DNA of 64,000 bases from Bacillus sp. Marseille-Q1617 (GTDB lineage Bacteria > Bacillota > Bacilli > Bacillales > Bacillaceae_B), in the NCBI RefSeq assembly GCF_903645295.1, contig NZ_CAHJXM010000002.1:720001-784000 (forward strand). Reading direction: 5' to 3'. Positions 55,032-63,874 of the stretch are shown here, piece after piece; positions within the stretch are counted from its first letter, which is position 1; every line of letters starts with the position of its first letter. The translations under genes and the position numbers were made by a program. The notes beneath the pieces are model-generated. The model was not told the DNA's origin. It was given only the letters and a program-made list of their open reading frames with translations, and did no database searches.

Positions 55032-55061
55032 AATATACAACATTTGTTATCAGGGTGTCAA
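55032..55061 (-). promoter_or_regulatory. Promoter of guaC
   Basis: Minus strand TTGACA (55056-55061), 18-bp spacer, TATATT (55032-55037). A CGAACATTT motif 10 bp downstream resembles a PurR-box half site. Confidence 0.7.
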
Positions 55062-55090
55062 AGATTATTTTCTGAAATTTTTTACCTAAA

Positions 55091-55125
55091 TAAAAAACGG
55101 GCCTGCTGTAAGCAAGTCCGTTTTC
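55091..55125 (-). terminator. Terminator of the marR gene
   Basis: AAACGGACTTGC / GCAGGCCCGTTT-type stem with T run on the minus strand. Confidence 0.75.
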
Positions 55126-55129
55126 TAGT

Positions 55130-55564
55130 TCATGATCTTTCAATATTTTCATTAATTTTCTTAAGGACATTTCTGTAAACGTTCAGGTCTTTTTCTGAAA
55201 TACCGGTAAGGATTTTCTCCTCCCATAGCCCTTCGATGACTGGGGATAGTTCTTCTTTGACCGCGGTTCCTTTATCGGTAATGAACAGGATGAACGAACG
55301 GCGGTCCTCTTTATTTTTTTCCTTGGTTATCAGTTCTTTGCGCTCAAGGATATCAAGGATTCTCGTGACGGTTGGCTGATCCTTTTCAGCTTTTTCCGCC
55401 AATTCCTTTTGATTGATCCCGTCATTTTCAGAAAGCCGCTTCAGAACGGTCCACTGTTCGGGAGTGATATCGAAGTTCTTAATGTTCACTGATAAGAAAC
55501 GGATGATGTTCTTAACCGTATTACTGGTAAAAAGACCGATCGATTCATCACGTGTATCATGCAT
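55130..55564 (-). CDS. MarR-family transcriptional regulator (YwoH-like)
   Basis: A 144-residue winged-helix repressor. Core helices: ITPEQWTVLKRLSENDGINQKELAEKAEKDQPTVTRILDILERKELITKEKNKEDRRSFILFITDKG, the typical MarR HTH and wing. ATG at 55564 follows TAGGTGATC. It is divergent from an MFS gene as in the B. subtilis ywoH-ywoG pair, so it probably represses that transporter. Confidence 0.87.
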   Translation of the reverse strand: MHDTRDESIGLFTSNTVKNIIRFLSVNIKNFDITPEQWTVLKRLSENDGINQKELAEKAEKDQPTVTRILDILERKELITKEKNKEDRRSFILFITDKGTAVKEELSPVIEGLWEEKILTGISEKDLNVYRNVLKKINENIERS

Positions 55565-55660
55565 ACTGGATCACCTACTACAAATTTTGTCTACTTCCAT
55601 CATACTATAAAAGTCACTGGAATTGAGAACGATTTCATTTTATTTGTTATGACAAGTATA

Positions 55661-55706
55661 TTTACTTTTCTGCTTGCTGTATATATAATTAGTGTAACAA
55701 CTAATT
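55661..55706 (+). promoter_or_regulatory. Promoter and operator of the MFS gene
   Basis: TTTACT (55661-55666), 17-bp spacer, TATAAT (55684-55689). The palindrome AATTAGT-N6-ACTAATT (55687-55706) overlaps the -10 box, a good MarR site. Confidence 0.78.
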
Positions 55707-55745
55707 TACGAAACATACATGGAAGCTTAAAGAAAGGGGATATAC

Positions 55746-56948
55746 ATGAAAGATACAACGAACAGCATCTGGACAAAGCCTTTTCTGATGGCTTTATCAA
55801 ATAACTTTTTCGTCTTTTTAGTATTCTATTCGCTGCTTACCGTATTGCCTGTCTACGTCATTGATGAGCTTCGGGGAAGTGAAGCACAGGCCGGCCTTGT
55901 GACCACGATGTTTTTATTGTCGGCGATCATCGTCCGGCCATTTTCAGGGAAGATCATCGATAGACTGGGGAAAAAGAAAACCTTGATGATATCAGTGTTT
56001 CTCTTCGGGGCTTCTTCCTTCTTTTATTTTCTGACAAGCGACTTCTATCTCTTAATGGGATTGCGTTTCTTCCACGGAATCTGGTTCAGCTTCGCTTCGA
56101 CCGTTTTAGTCGCGATTGCAGCAGACATGATTCCAGAACATCGAAAGGGGGAAGGGATGGGCTACTTTGCGATGTCGATGAATCTTGCCGTTGTAGCCGG
56201 TCCATTCCTTTCTTTGGCACTGGTTCAATTCATCCCTTTTTCTGCGCTGTTTCTGCTTCTGGCGGGCATGATGGTGATCGCATTCATCTTGACGTTCGGC
56301 ATTCAAAAGGCCGAAGCGGCTGCTTTCTTGCCGAAAGCTGCCAAGCGGTTGACAGTGAAGGATCTGATTGAAGTGAGGGCGATACCAATTGCATCTGTCG
56401 GGTTCCTGACTGCATTCGCCTACTCGGGCATCATGTCGTTCATTTCCGTCTATGCGAAATCGGTCGGCCTTTTTGAATCAGTGAGTCTTTTTTTCGTCGT
56501 GTTTGCGGCAGCCATGCTGTTATCAAGACCGTATACAGGAAGGTTATTTGATCATAAGGGACCGGACTCGGTCATTTATCCGTCCTTATTTATCTTCGCG
56601 GCCGGTCTCATCATCTTGAGTGTCACGCATACCACCATCATTCTGCTGCTCGCAGGTGCGATGATCGGACTGGGATACGGCGCTCTCCTGCCGAGCTATC
56701 AGACGATGGCGATCCAGTCTGCGGCCAGGGAAAGAACCAGTCACTCAACATCCACATTCTTTATTTTCTATGACCTTGGAATCGCGGCCGGTTCCGTCAT
56801 TCTTGGAATGATTTCCGCAGGACTTGGTTTTACTAGTCTTTATCTGATGTCGAGTGTCGTTGTTCTGGTGACGATCTTTATTTATAAAATTGTCTCAGGT
56901 CACTCTCATAACAAACAGTCACGTAACGCAGAAGTCGTGGAACAATAA
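55746..56948 (+). CDS. MFS transporter (YwoG-like)
   Basis: A 400-residue, 12-helix major facilitator close to B. subtilis YwoG. Motifs: RPFSGKIIDRLGKKKTLM (loop 2-3), HGIWFSFASTVLVAIAADMIPEHRKGEGMGYFAM, SRPYTGRLFDHKGPDSVIY in the second half. ATG at 55746 follows AAAGGGGATATAC. Likely an efflux pump regulated by the divergent MarR; substrate unknown. Confidence 0.88.
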   Translation: MKDTTNSIWTKPFLMALSNNFFVFLVFYSLLTVLPVYVIDELRGSEAQAGLVTTMFLLSAIIVRPFSGKIIDRLGKKKTLMISVFLFGASSFFYFLTSDFYLLMGLRFFHGIWFSFASTVLVAIAADMIPEHRKGEGMGYFAMSMNLAVVAGPFLSLALVQFIPFSALFLLLAGMMVIAFILTFGIQKAEAAAFLPKAAKRLTVKDLIEVRAIPIASVGFLTAFAYSGIMSFISVYAKSVGLFESVSLFFVVFAAAMLLSRPYTGRLFDHKGPDSVIYPSLFIFAAGLIILSVTHTTIILLLAGAMIGLGYGALLPSYQTMAIQSAARERTSHSTSTFFIFYDLGIAAGSVILGMISAGLGFTSLYLMSSVVVLVTIFIYKIVSGHSHNKQSRNAEVVEQ

Positions 56949-56997
56949 AAAATCTGCCCCGTACCGGTTATTTGAACCGATGGGGCAGATTTTTTTA
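56946..56997. terminator. Terminator after MFS gene
   Basis: AAAAATCTGCCCC / GGGGCAGATTTTTTT stem, overlapping the end of the coding region. Confidence 0.9.
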
Positions 56998-57051
56998 TTT
57001 GTGCAAGTCTTAAGTCTTTGCTTTCCTCGCAGGAAGCGTGACAATAACATA

Positions 57052-58257
57052 TCAGCTTGCCTGCTCAGCCAGCACGGTATTTTTCAGCTGGCGATATCTT
57101 GAATAAAAAAGTCCGGTCATGATCAGGGATAGACATCCAAATAGAACCGTCATGATCTGTAAGCCGACCAGGTCCAAGAGTAGTCCCGTAATGAGCAATA
57201 CAACCTGGAAAATCAAGCGGTCCAGCATGTTCCGGAATGAGAAGAAGCGTCCGTGGAATTCCTTGGGCATCCTGGTTTGGAAAATGGTCGCGGCCGTCGG
57301 GAAGAAGCATCCTACCGCAAATCCGAATATGGCAAACGAAACAACCGACATCACAGGGTTGACTGCAAAATAAAGCAGAAGCTGGGAGACCCCGATGACA
57401 AATGAAAAGAAGAACAGTATTCTATATGGCGACATCATTTCCCCCATTTTCTTTACAAAAAACGCACCCGTCATAAAAGCAATTCCTTCTGCCGTATAAA
57501 TCCACCCTTTGATCGCAGAACTGGCCTGAAGCTCGCTGATATTAATCACCATGAGATTAAACCCGCCGATGAACAGCAGCGGGACCAGCGTCAAGATCAG
57601 GGTCATCAATACAATGGGCAGGCCCTTGATGATAGGGAAGACCTCTTTGAAACTGGTACCTTTCGCTTTTTGACCTTTGACGGCAGGTGAAAGTGATTCT
57701 TCATCAATGGACAAGAACCATGTGAGTATAAACAATGCGATATACGCTGCCAGCGACAATACATAAAGCATCGATAAAGAAAGCACGACCAGGAGAATGC
57801 CTGCAAGTGCAGTCCCGAGGATCCTTGAAAGTGTGGCTACATTCATATGCACGCCATTCATCTGCAATAAATCTTTCTCCTTGACCACCAGGGGGATGGC
57901 AGCTTGAAGTGCGGGAAAATAAAAGGCTGCCGAGACTTGAATGCTCACAAGGAATACAATCATCCACAAAACAGAACTTGTTTCAATCGCAATCAGCATG
58001 AAAATGACACTCAGTGCCCGGGTGAAACCAGAGACCAGCATCACCTTTTTCTTTTTAACCTGATCGGTCAACCTCCCTGCAAGGGGACCGACAGCGAGTC
58101 CGGCAAGAAGACCGGAAGCGAGAATCAGTGACTTAAGAAAATCGGACGGCACCTTTTCCTGCATAAACTCCAGATTCCCGATGATTCCCAGCCAAAGCCC
58201 CAGGCCGGCCACAAATTCCCCTATCAATAAAATCCAAACATTTTTGTTTTTCCACAT
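57052..58257 (-). CDS. MFS transporter, possible siderophore exporter
   Basis: A 401-residue, 12-helix major facilitator (WILLIGEFVAGLGLWLGIIGNL at the N-terminus; GPLAGRLTDQVKKKKVMLVSG in loop 2-3; MPKEFHGRFFSFRNMLDRLIFQV in the second half). It begins ATG 58257 after GAGGAG and lies about 400 bp from the start of the siderophore operon, facing away from it. Export of the siderophore is a positional guess; no Fur box was seen before this gene. Confidence 0.8.
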   Translation of the reverse strand: MWKNKNVWILLIGEFVAGLGLWLGIIGNLEFMQEKVPSDFLKSLILASGLLAGLAVGPLAGRLTDQVKKKKVMLVSGFTRALSVIFMLIAIETSSVLWMIVFLVSIQVSAAFYFPALQAAIPLVVKEKDLLQMNGVHMNVATLSRILGTALAGILLVVLSLSMLYVLSLAAYIALFILTWFLSIDEESLSPAVKGQKAKGTSFKEVFPIIKGLPIVLMTLILTLVPLLFIGGFNLMVINISELQASSAIKGWIYTAEGIAFMTGAFFVKKMGEMMSPYRILFFFSFVIGVSQLLLYFAVNPVMSVVSFAIFGFAVGCFFPTAATIFQTRMPKEFHGRFFSFRNMLDRLIFQVVLLITGLLLDLVGLQIMTVLFGCLSLIMTGLFYSRYRQLKNTVLAEQAS

Positions 58258-58579
58258 GTTGTGCAGCTCCTCATCACGTTCTAAATTATTTCGGTACCCT
58301 AAATATACTACGAAGTGAGATGGTTTGAAATAGTTTTATCACAGTGTATTTTTTCTCAACATCATTTAATTACTGTGGGTCAATTTTCCCTTTTTACACA
58401 AAAGTGTATGGATGGATTGTTGAATGGAAATTCACGAAATAGGCTGTAATATTCTCATTCCAGCCTTCTCCAAAAGCTGCTGTCATCACATCTGAAGACC
58501 ATCTGAGTTCAATGAAATGAATATATGACAAATGAACCAAGGTGGCTGCTAGTTGTTGAGAACGGTTATCAATTAACCA

Positions 58580-58609
58580 TTGACACTGATAATCATTATC
58601 AATTACTAT
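58580..58609 (+). promoter_or_regulatory. Fur-regulated promoter of the siderophore operon
   Basis: TTGACA (58580-58585), 18-bp spacer, TACTAT (58604-58609). The spacer contains TGATAATCATTATCA (58587-58601), a perfect 7-1-7 Fur box, so iron-loaded Fur would block the promoter. The other 300 bases from 58258 contain no gene. Confidence 0.9.
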
Positions 58610-58656
58610 GACGAAGAAAGCAATTACGGAAACAACCAATGAAAGGGAGATGACGA

Positions 58657-60006
58657 ATGACAGTTCAAACCTTGACTTCAAATAAAGAATTACTAAGCCA
58701 GCAGGAGAAACGTGAATCGAATGCAAGATCCTACCCGAGAAGGATCCCTCTTGCCATCAGCGAGGCAGAAGGTATCCATGTGACCGATATGGAAGGCAGG
58801 AAATATTACGACTGCCTGGCAGGTGCCGGCACATTGGCGCTCGGACATAATCACCCAGCGGTTATCGAAGCGATGGAAGGAGTGATCCGTGATAAACGCC
58901 CATTACATACATTAGATCTTACAACCCCGGTAAAAGAAGAATTCGTAAATGAGCTATTCGCTTCCCTGCCTGAAGGATTCCGCGACCGTGCAAAAGTACA
59001 ATTCTGCGGGCCGACCGGGGGAGATGCGATCGAAGCTGCACTGAAATTGGTCAAAACGGCAACCGGAAGACAAAGCATCCTGACCTTCCAGGGAGGGTAC
59101 CACGGTGCCACGCACGGAACGATGGCAATCTCGGGGAACCTGGGTCCGAAGAAAAAGGTGGGAGGGCTCATGCCTGACACGCATTTCCTGCCGTACCCTT
59201 ACACGTACCGCTGTCCGTTCGGTGTAGGGGGAGAAGAAAGCCACCGCATCTCGGCACGCTATATCGAGAACCTGCTTGATGACCCTGAAAGCGGGGTCCT
59301 GCCGCCGGCTGCGATGATCTTCGAGACCGTACAGGGCGAAGGCGGTTCGGTTCCGGCACCGATCGAGTGGCTGAAGGAAATGAGACGGATCACGGAGGAA
59401 AGAGGCATTCCTCTCATCATCGACGAAGTGCAGACGGGAATCGGACGGACAGGGAAACTATTCTCGTTCGAACATGCAGGAATCGTCCCGGATGTATTCG
59501 TCCTCTCGAAAGCGATCGGAGGCAGTCTCCCGTTATCAGTGGTCGTGTATGACAAAGACCTGGACTGCTGGGAACCGGGAGCGCATATCGGGACGTTCCG
59601 CGGCAACCAGATGGCAATGGCAGCGGGTACGGCAACTTTGAAATATATCAAGGAACATGACCTGGCTCAGCATGCTGACAAAATGGGACAAAGACTCCTC
59701 CAGTCGTTATCCGGAGTTCAAAGCGAATTTCCTGAAATCGGGGACGTGAGGGGAAGAGGCTTGATGATCGGCGTTGAAATGGTGGACCCATCCCTCCCGC
59801 AGTCAACATCGGGAAGCCACCCGGCAAATCCTGAGCTTGCAAGCAGAATCCAGCAGGAGTGCTTCAAGCGCGGCTTGATCCTTGAAGTGGGGGGCAGACA
59901 TGGAGCAGTCGTCCGATTCCTTCCTCCGCTCATCATCACAGAAGAGCAATTGGATGAAATCTTCGCCATCTTCAAAGAAGCCGTCTCGGCTTCCGTAGTG
60001 AGGTAG
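58657..60006 (+). CDS. Diaminobutyrate--2-oxoglutarate aminotransferase (RhbA-like)
   Basis: A 449-residue class III PLP aminotransferase that makes L-2,4-diaminobutyrate from aspartate semialdehyde, the first step to 1,3-diaminopropane. Visible: GRKYYDCLAGAGTLALGHNHPAVIEAM, AVNLNFCGPTGGD-type block (VQFCGPTGGDAIEAALKLVKTATGR), IIDEVQTGIGRTGKLFSFEHAGIVPDVFVLSKAIGGSLPLSVV with the PLP Lys in the SKAIGG segment. ATG at 58657 follows GGGAGATG. First gene of the operon; 5 bp before the decarboxylase. Confidence 0.92.
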   Translation: MTVQTLTSNKELLSQQEKRESNARSYPRRIPLAISEAEGIHVTDMEGRKYYDCLAGAGTLALGHNHPAVIEAMEGVIRDKRPLHTLDLTTPVKEEFVNELFASLPEGFRDRAKVQFCGPTGGDAIEAALKLVKTATGRQSILTFQGGYHGATHGTMAISGNLGPKKKVGGLMPDTHFLPYPYTYRCPFGVGGEESHRISARYIENLLDDPESGVLPPAAMIFETVQGEGGSVPAPIEWLKEMRRITEERGIPLIIDEVQTGIGRTGKLFSFEHAGIVPDVFVLSKAIGGSLPLSVVVYDKDLDCWEPGAHIGTFRGNQMAMAAGTATLKYIKEHDLAQHADKMGQRLLQSLSGVQSEFPEIGDVRGRGLMIGVEMVDPSLPQSTSGSHPANPELASRIQQECFKRGLILEVGGRHGAVVRFLPPLIITEEQLDEIFAIFKEAVSASVVR

Positions 60007-60011
60007 GCCTT

Positions 60012-61538
60012 ATGAGTACAGGCATAATGCTTAAAAATAAAAAGACGGCGTTTGACTCTTTCTTCCTCCATCAGGGGGAAGAAGGGCTGGCCGCTTTTGA
60101 AAAAGGAATGGAACAAGTCAGAAATAAACTGAAAGAAGTTTACAGCGATACCGAACAGCCTTTCATTGGAAAGACCTCGGCTGAAATCGAAAAGGAAATT
60201 GCCGGGATCATGAATTTTTCAAGTGAAGGCCTCCCGCTTCAGGAAGTCCTGGATGATATCGAGGGTCCCGTCCTGAGGAACAGCCTTCATATCTCACATG
60301 AAAAGAGCATGGCCCATCTGCATTGTCCGCCGCTTCTCCCGGGGATCATCGGTGAATGCATCATCGGTACTTTGAATCAGTCCATGGACTCCTGGGATCA
60401 GAGCACGGCCGCTACCTATGTAGAAGAAGGAATGGTGGAATGGCTGAAAGAAACGATGGGTTACCCTGAAAAGTCAGACGGTGTGTTCACAAGCGGCGGT
60501 ACACAATCGAACTACATGGGGCTGCTGCTTGCCAGGGATTCATTCTGCCATATCCAATGGTGCCATAACGTACAAAAGCAGGGATTGCCGCCTGAATTTC
60601 ATCGGCTGCGCATCCTTTGTTCGGAAGATGCCCATTTTACCGTGAAGAAGTCAGCCTCCCAGCTCGGTCTGGGAGACCAGGCTGTCATCACGGTGAAAAC
60701 GGACGAACACCATCGCATGTGCATGAAGGATGTACAAGCTGTACTGAAGAGGCTGGAGGAAGACGGCATGCTGCCGTTCGCCATCGTCGCTACATGCGGT
60801 ACCACTGATTTCGGAAGCATCGATCCATTGCCGGAACTCGCTTCCCTCGCAGAGGAAAAAGGCCTCTGGTTCCATGTGGACGCAGCGTTCGGGGGAGGAT
60901 TGCTCCTGAGCCATTCTCACCGCGATAAGCTTGAAGACCTTGAAAAAGCAGACTCGATGGCCATCGATTTTCATAAATTATTTTATCAGCCTGTCAGCTG
61001 CGGGGCGTTCATGGTCAAGGACCGCAGGCATTTTGGATTCCTGTCCCATCACGCGGATTATCTAAATCCCGAGAAAGATGAAGATGATGGGATCGTGAAT
61101 CTGGTAACGAAATCAACCTCAACAACCAGGAGGTTCGATGCCTTGAAGCTGTATCTTTCGCTCAAGACAGTGGGGATCGAAACCTTTGGCAAAATGATCG
61201 ACCGGACCATGGAGCTTGCCCGCTATACGGCAGGATATCTTGAAGGTCTTAGCAACATCGACCTCAAAAATAAACATCCTGAAATCAACACCATCATCTT
61301 CAGGTATAAGCCGGAGACTGAAATCGGCATCGACCTTGATTTACTGAACAGGGCGATACAGCAGTCGCTTCTGCATGAAGGAAGAGGAGTCATCGCAAAG
61401 ACAAGCGTAGATGGAGAAACCTTTCTGAAGCTGACTCTCCTGAATCCCAGAACAAGTGAAGAAGATATCCACGAGCTGATGGATGAAATAGATAAGACTG
61501 CAACTCAATTATTGAACGGAGGTTTGGCCGGTGTATGA
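60012..61538 (+). CDS. L-2,4-diaminobutyrate decarboxylase (RhbB-like)
   Basis: A 508-residue group II PLP decarboxylase that yields 1,3-diaminopropane. Visible: GVFTSGGTQSNYMGLLLARD, the substrate-facing HVDAAFGGGLLLSHSHRDKLEDLEKADSMAIDFHKLFYQPVSCGAF with the PLP Lys in DFHKLFYQ, FDALKLYLSLKTVG. ATG at 60012. Its stop overlaps the GTG of the next gene by 8 bases, so translation is coupled. Second enzyme of the diaminopropane branch. Confidence 0.92.
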   Translation: MSTGIMLKNKKTAFDSFFLHQGEEGLAAFEKGMEQVRNKLKEVYSDTEQPFIGKTSAEIEKEIAGIMNFSSEGLPLQEVLDDIEGPVLRNSLHISHEKSMAHLHCPPLLPGIIGECIIGTLNQSMDSWDQSTAATYVEEGMVEWLKETMGYPEKSDGVFTSGGTQSNYMGLLLARDSFCHIQWCHNVQKQGLPPEFHRLRILCSEDAHFTVKKSASQLGLGDQAVITVKTDEHHRMCMKDVQAVLKRLEEDGMLPFAIVATCGTTDFGSIDPLPELASLAEEKGLWFHVDAAFGGGLLLSHSHRDKLEDLEKADSMAIDFHKLFYQPVSCGAFMVKDRRHFGFLSHHADYLNPEKDEDDGIVNLVTKSTSTTRRFDALKLYLSLKTVGIETFGKMIDRTMELARYTAGYLEGLSNIDLKNKHPEINTIIFRYKPETEIGIDLDLLNRAIQQSLLHEGRGVIAKTSVDGETFLKLTLLNPRTSEEDIHELMDEIDKTATQLLNGGLAGV

Positions 61539-63327
61539 CACGAAGCAACTAGCGGAGAACGCGACGATACAAAGCTTTTTGAATTGTTATTTAAGGGAGA
61601 CGGGGAATTTTGAAGAAGCTCCACAGTATGAGGGTCATCCTTTATTCAATACGGCAGGAGTGGAAAAAGTAATCATCTCCAAACTGGTCCTTCAGAAAAT
61701 CGAATTAGTCGCCGGGATGACATACTGGTCTGATACAGACCGCCATTTATTCGCTTTCCCGATCTACTACCGTACCGCTGGAAGCGAAGACCTGCAGCCG
61801 ATCGACTATATCACGCTTACTTCGCTCATCGTAAAAGAATTTTTATTGGATAAAAGCTTCACGGGAGCCGAGGATGAACTCGTTTACCGTGTCATCCTGA
61901 GCTGCCGCAACATCAAAACATACCTGGAGGACCGGGTGGAAGACGCAGAGTCACTTAAAGATGAAGACTTTGAATTCATTAAAGCGGAGCAGTCCCTATT
62001 ATTCGGGCACCTGCTTCATCCGACCCCGAAAAGCAAACAGGGTCTGACGGAAACGGAGGATGCGGCTTATTCTCCAGAGCGTAAGGGAGAGTTCCAGCTT
62101 CACTATTTTGCAGCGGAGAAATCACTGGTTCTCCAAGATTCCAGCCGTCCGCAGTCTGCTGCTTCAATTATTTTCGAAGAATTGCAGAATGACAGCGAAG
62201 TCGATCAGGACTGGCTCGAAGAAATCATGAAAAAAGATGAAAAAATACTGCTCCCGGTTCATCCGCTCCAAGTGAAGGAATTAATGGAGAAGCCTGAAGT
62301 GCAAACGAGGCTAGCGGATGGTTCGCTTCAGTATGTAGGTCCCGCCGGCAAGACGTTTACGGGCACTTCATCATTCAGAAGTGTGTACAGCAAAGACTCT
62401 AAATATATGTATAAATTCTCTGTACCTGTCAAAATCACAAACTCCCTTCGCATCAACCAGGCGAAGGAACTTGCAAGGGGAGTGGAGGTTTCGAGACTTC
62501 TGGAGACTGAGGTTGGGCAAAGTATCAAGAAGAATTTTCCCAACTTTCGGATATTAGAAGATCCGGCTTACCTGAATCTTGTGTCGGAGACTGAACTCTC
62601 AGGCTTTGAAGTGGTGATCCGCGACAATCCTTTCTATGAAAATAGCAAAAATGTCAGCCTGGTTGCAGGGCTGTGCCAAGACCATGCCTTCGGGGGGGAA
62701 CCAAGGCTCTTTTCGATCATCAAAGGGATCGCCGGCCGTGAAAACCGTTCGGTGGAAGAAGTGAGCATCGACTGGTTCAACCGTTACCTGGATCTGACAC
62801 TCGACCCGATGATCTGGCTGTTTAACACCTATGGAATCGCGCTTGAGGCCCATCAGCAGAACTCGGTCATCAAGCTCGGGGGCGGCTACCCTGAAACCTT
62901 CTATTACCGCGACAACCAGGGATACTACTACAGTGAATCGAAGGCGGATAAATTGATGGAGCTGCTGCCTGAACTCAGTACAATGAGCGATACGATCTGT
63001 GCTGATGACGTAGCGGAAGAGCGCCTGAGATATTACTTCTTCTTCAATCACCTGTTCGGTCTCATCAACGGCTTTGGAGTCAGCGGTTTGATCAAGGAAG
63101 GGGAGCTGATCAGGGTCTTGAAGGAACGGCTGCAGAAGCATGAAGAAACAATGCCTTCCGATCTATTGAGCAGCCTGCTGTATCAGCCGGTTCTTCCGTG
63201 CAAAGCCAATCTGCTGACCCGTTTTTATGACATGGATGAGCTTGTCGGACCGATGGAATCGCAGTCCGTCTATACGATGGTGAAGAACCCGATTGCGGGA
63301 GAGGTGGAGATCCTCCATGCGCTATGA
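61531..63327 (+). CDS. IucA/IucC-family siderophore synthetase (RhbC-like)
   Basis: A 598-residue NRPS-independent siderophore synthetase that condenses citrate with an amine using ATP. Landmarks: LLPVHPLQVKELM (ATP-binding HPxH type), GTSSFRSVYSKDSKYMYKFSVPVKITNSLRINQAKEL, WLFNTYGIALEAHQQNSVIKLGGGYPETFYYRDNQGYYYS, and a FhuF-like C-terminus (PVLPCKANLLTRFYDMDEL). GTG at 61531 is 7 bases after GGAGGT; overlaps the acetyltransferase gene. Confidence 0.92.
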   Translation: MYDTKQLAENATIQSFLNCYLRETGNFEEAPQYEGHPLFNTAGVEKVIISKLVLQKIELVAGMTYWSDTDRHLFAFPIYYRTAGSEDLQPIDYITLTSLIVKEFLLDKSFTGAEDELVYRVILSCRNIKTYLEDRVEDAESLKDEDFEFIKAEQSLLFGHLLHPTPKSKQGLTETEDAAYSPERKGEFQLHYFAAEKSLVLQDSSRPQSAASIIFEELQNDSEVDQDWLEEIMKKDEKILLPVHPLQVKELMEKPEVQTRLADGSLQYVGPAGKTFTGTSSFRSVYSKDSKYMYKFSVPVKITNSLRINQAKELARGVEVSRLLETEVGQSIKKNFPNFRILEDPAYLNLVSETELSGFEVVIRDNPFYENSKNVSLVAGLCQDHAFGGEPRLFSIIKGIAGRENRSVEEVSIDWFNRYLDLTLDPMIWLFNTYGIALEAHQQNSVIKLGGGYPETFYYRDNQGYYYSESKADKLMELLPELSTMSDTICADDVAEERLRYYFFFNHLFGLINGFGVSGLIKEGELIRVLKERLQKHEETMPSDLLSSLLYQPVLPCKANLLTRFYDMDELVGPMESQSVYTMVKNPIAGEVEILHAL

Positions 63328-63874
63328 GTTTTATGACGAAGAAATCGGAAGAAAGATTTCTTTTAGAAAAGTGGAGTTCGAGCGGGATGTGGACATGATT
63401 CACACCTGGATGACGGAGGACCATGTCCATCCGTTCTGGAATCTCAACATACCTATTGATAAGTTCAGGGAACATTTGAAAAAAGCATTGAACGATGATC
63501 ATCATACTCTTTTTATCGGGTGTTTGGATGATGTTCCGATGAGTTACTGGGAGGCCTACTGGGTCAAGGGGGATGTGCTTGAAAAGATGTATGGCGCCGC
63601 TCCCCATGACCAGGGCGTCCATCTCTTGATCGGTGATAAAGAATTTTTAGGAAAAGGATATTCATTGCCGCTGTTAAGGGAGATGGTCCGGTTTCAATTC
63701 CAGGATGAACGCACTGAAAAAGTCATGGCGGAACCGGACATCCGGAATGAAAAAATGATCCATGTGTTTAAGAAATGCGGTTTTGAACCGAATGGCTCTG
63801 TAGAACTGCCCGATAAAACCGGACTGCTCATGACATGTGAGCGGGGAGAATTCGAAAAGAGGTGGACCCCATGA
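63317..63874 (+). CDS. GNAT acetyltransferase of siderophore synthesis (RhbD/IucB-like)
   Basis: A 185-residue GNAT-fold protein that would acetylate the N-hydroxylated diaminopropane to give the hydroxamate arm. Family blocks: TWMTEDHVHPFWNLNIP, FIGCLDDVPMSYWEAYWVKGD, HLLIGDKEFLGKGYSLPLLREMVRFQF (acetyl-CoA site) and ADPDIRNEKMIHVFKKCGFE-type end (MAEPDIRNEKMIHVFKKCGFE). ATG at 63317 (RYEFYDEEIG) lies 10 bases after GAGGTG and overlaps the synthetase end by 11 bases. Followed by an ATGA overlap. Confidence 0.9.
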   Translation: MRYEFYDEEIGRKISFRKVEFERDVDMIHTWMTEDHVHPFWNLNIPIDKFREHLKKALNDDHHTLFIGCLDDVPMSYWEAYWVKGDVLEKMYGAAPHDQGVHLLIGDKEFLGKGYSLPLLREMVRFQFQDERTEKVMAEPDIRNEKMIHVFKKCGFEPNGSVELPDKTGLLMTCERGEFEKRWTP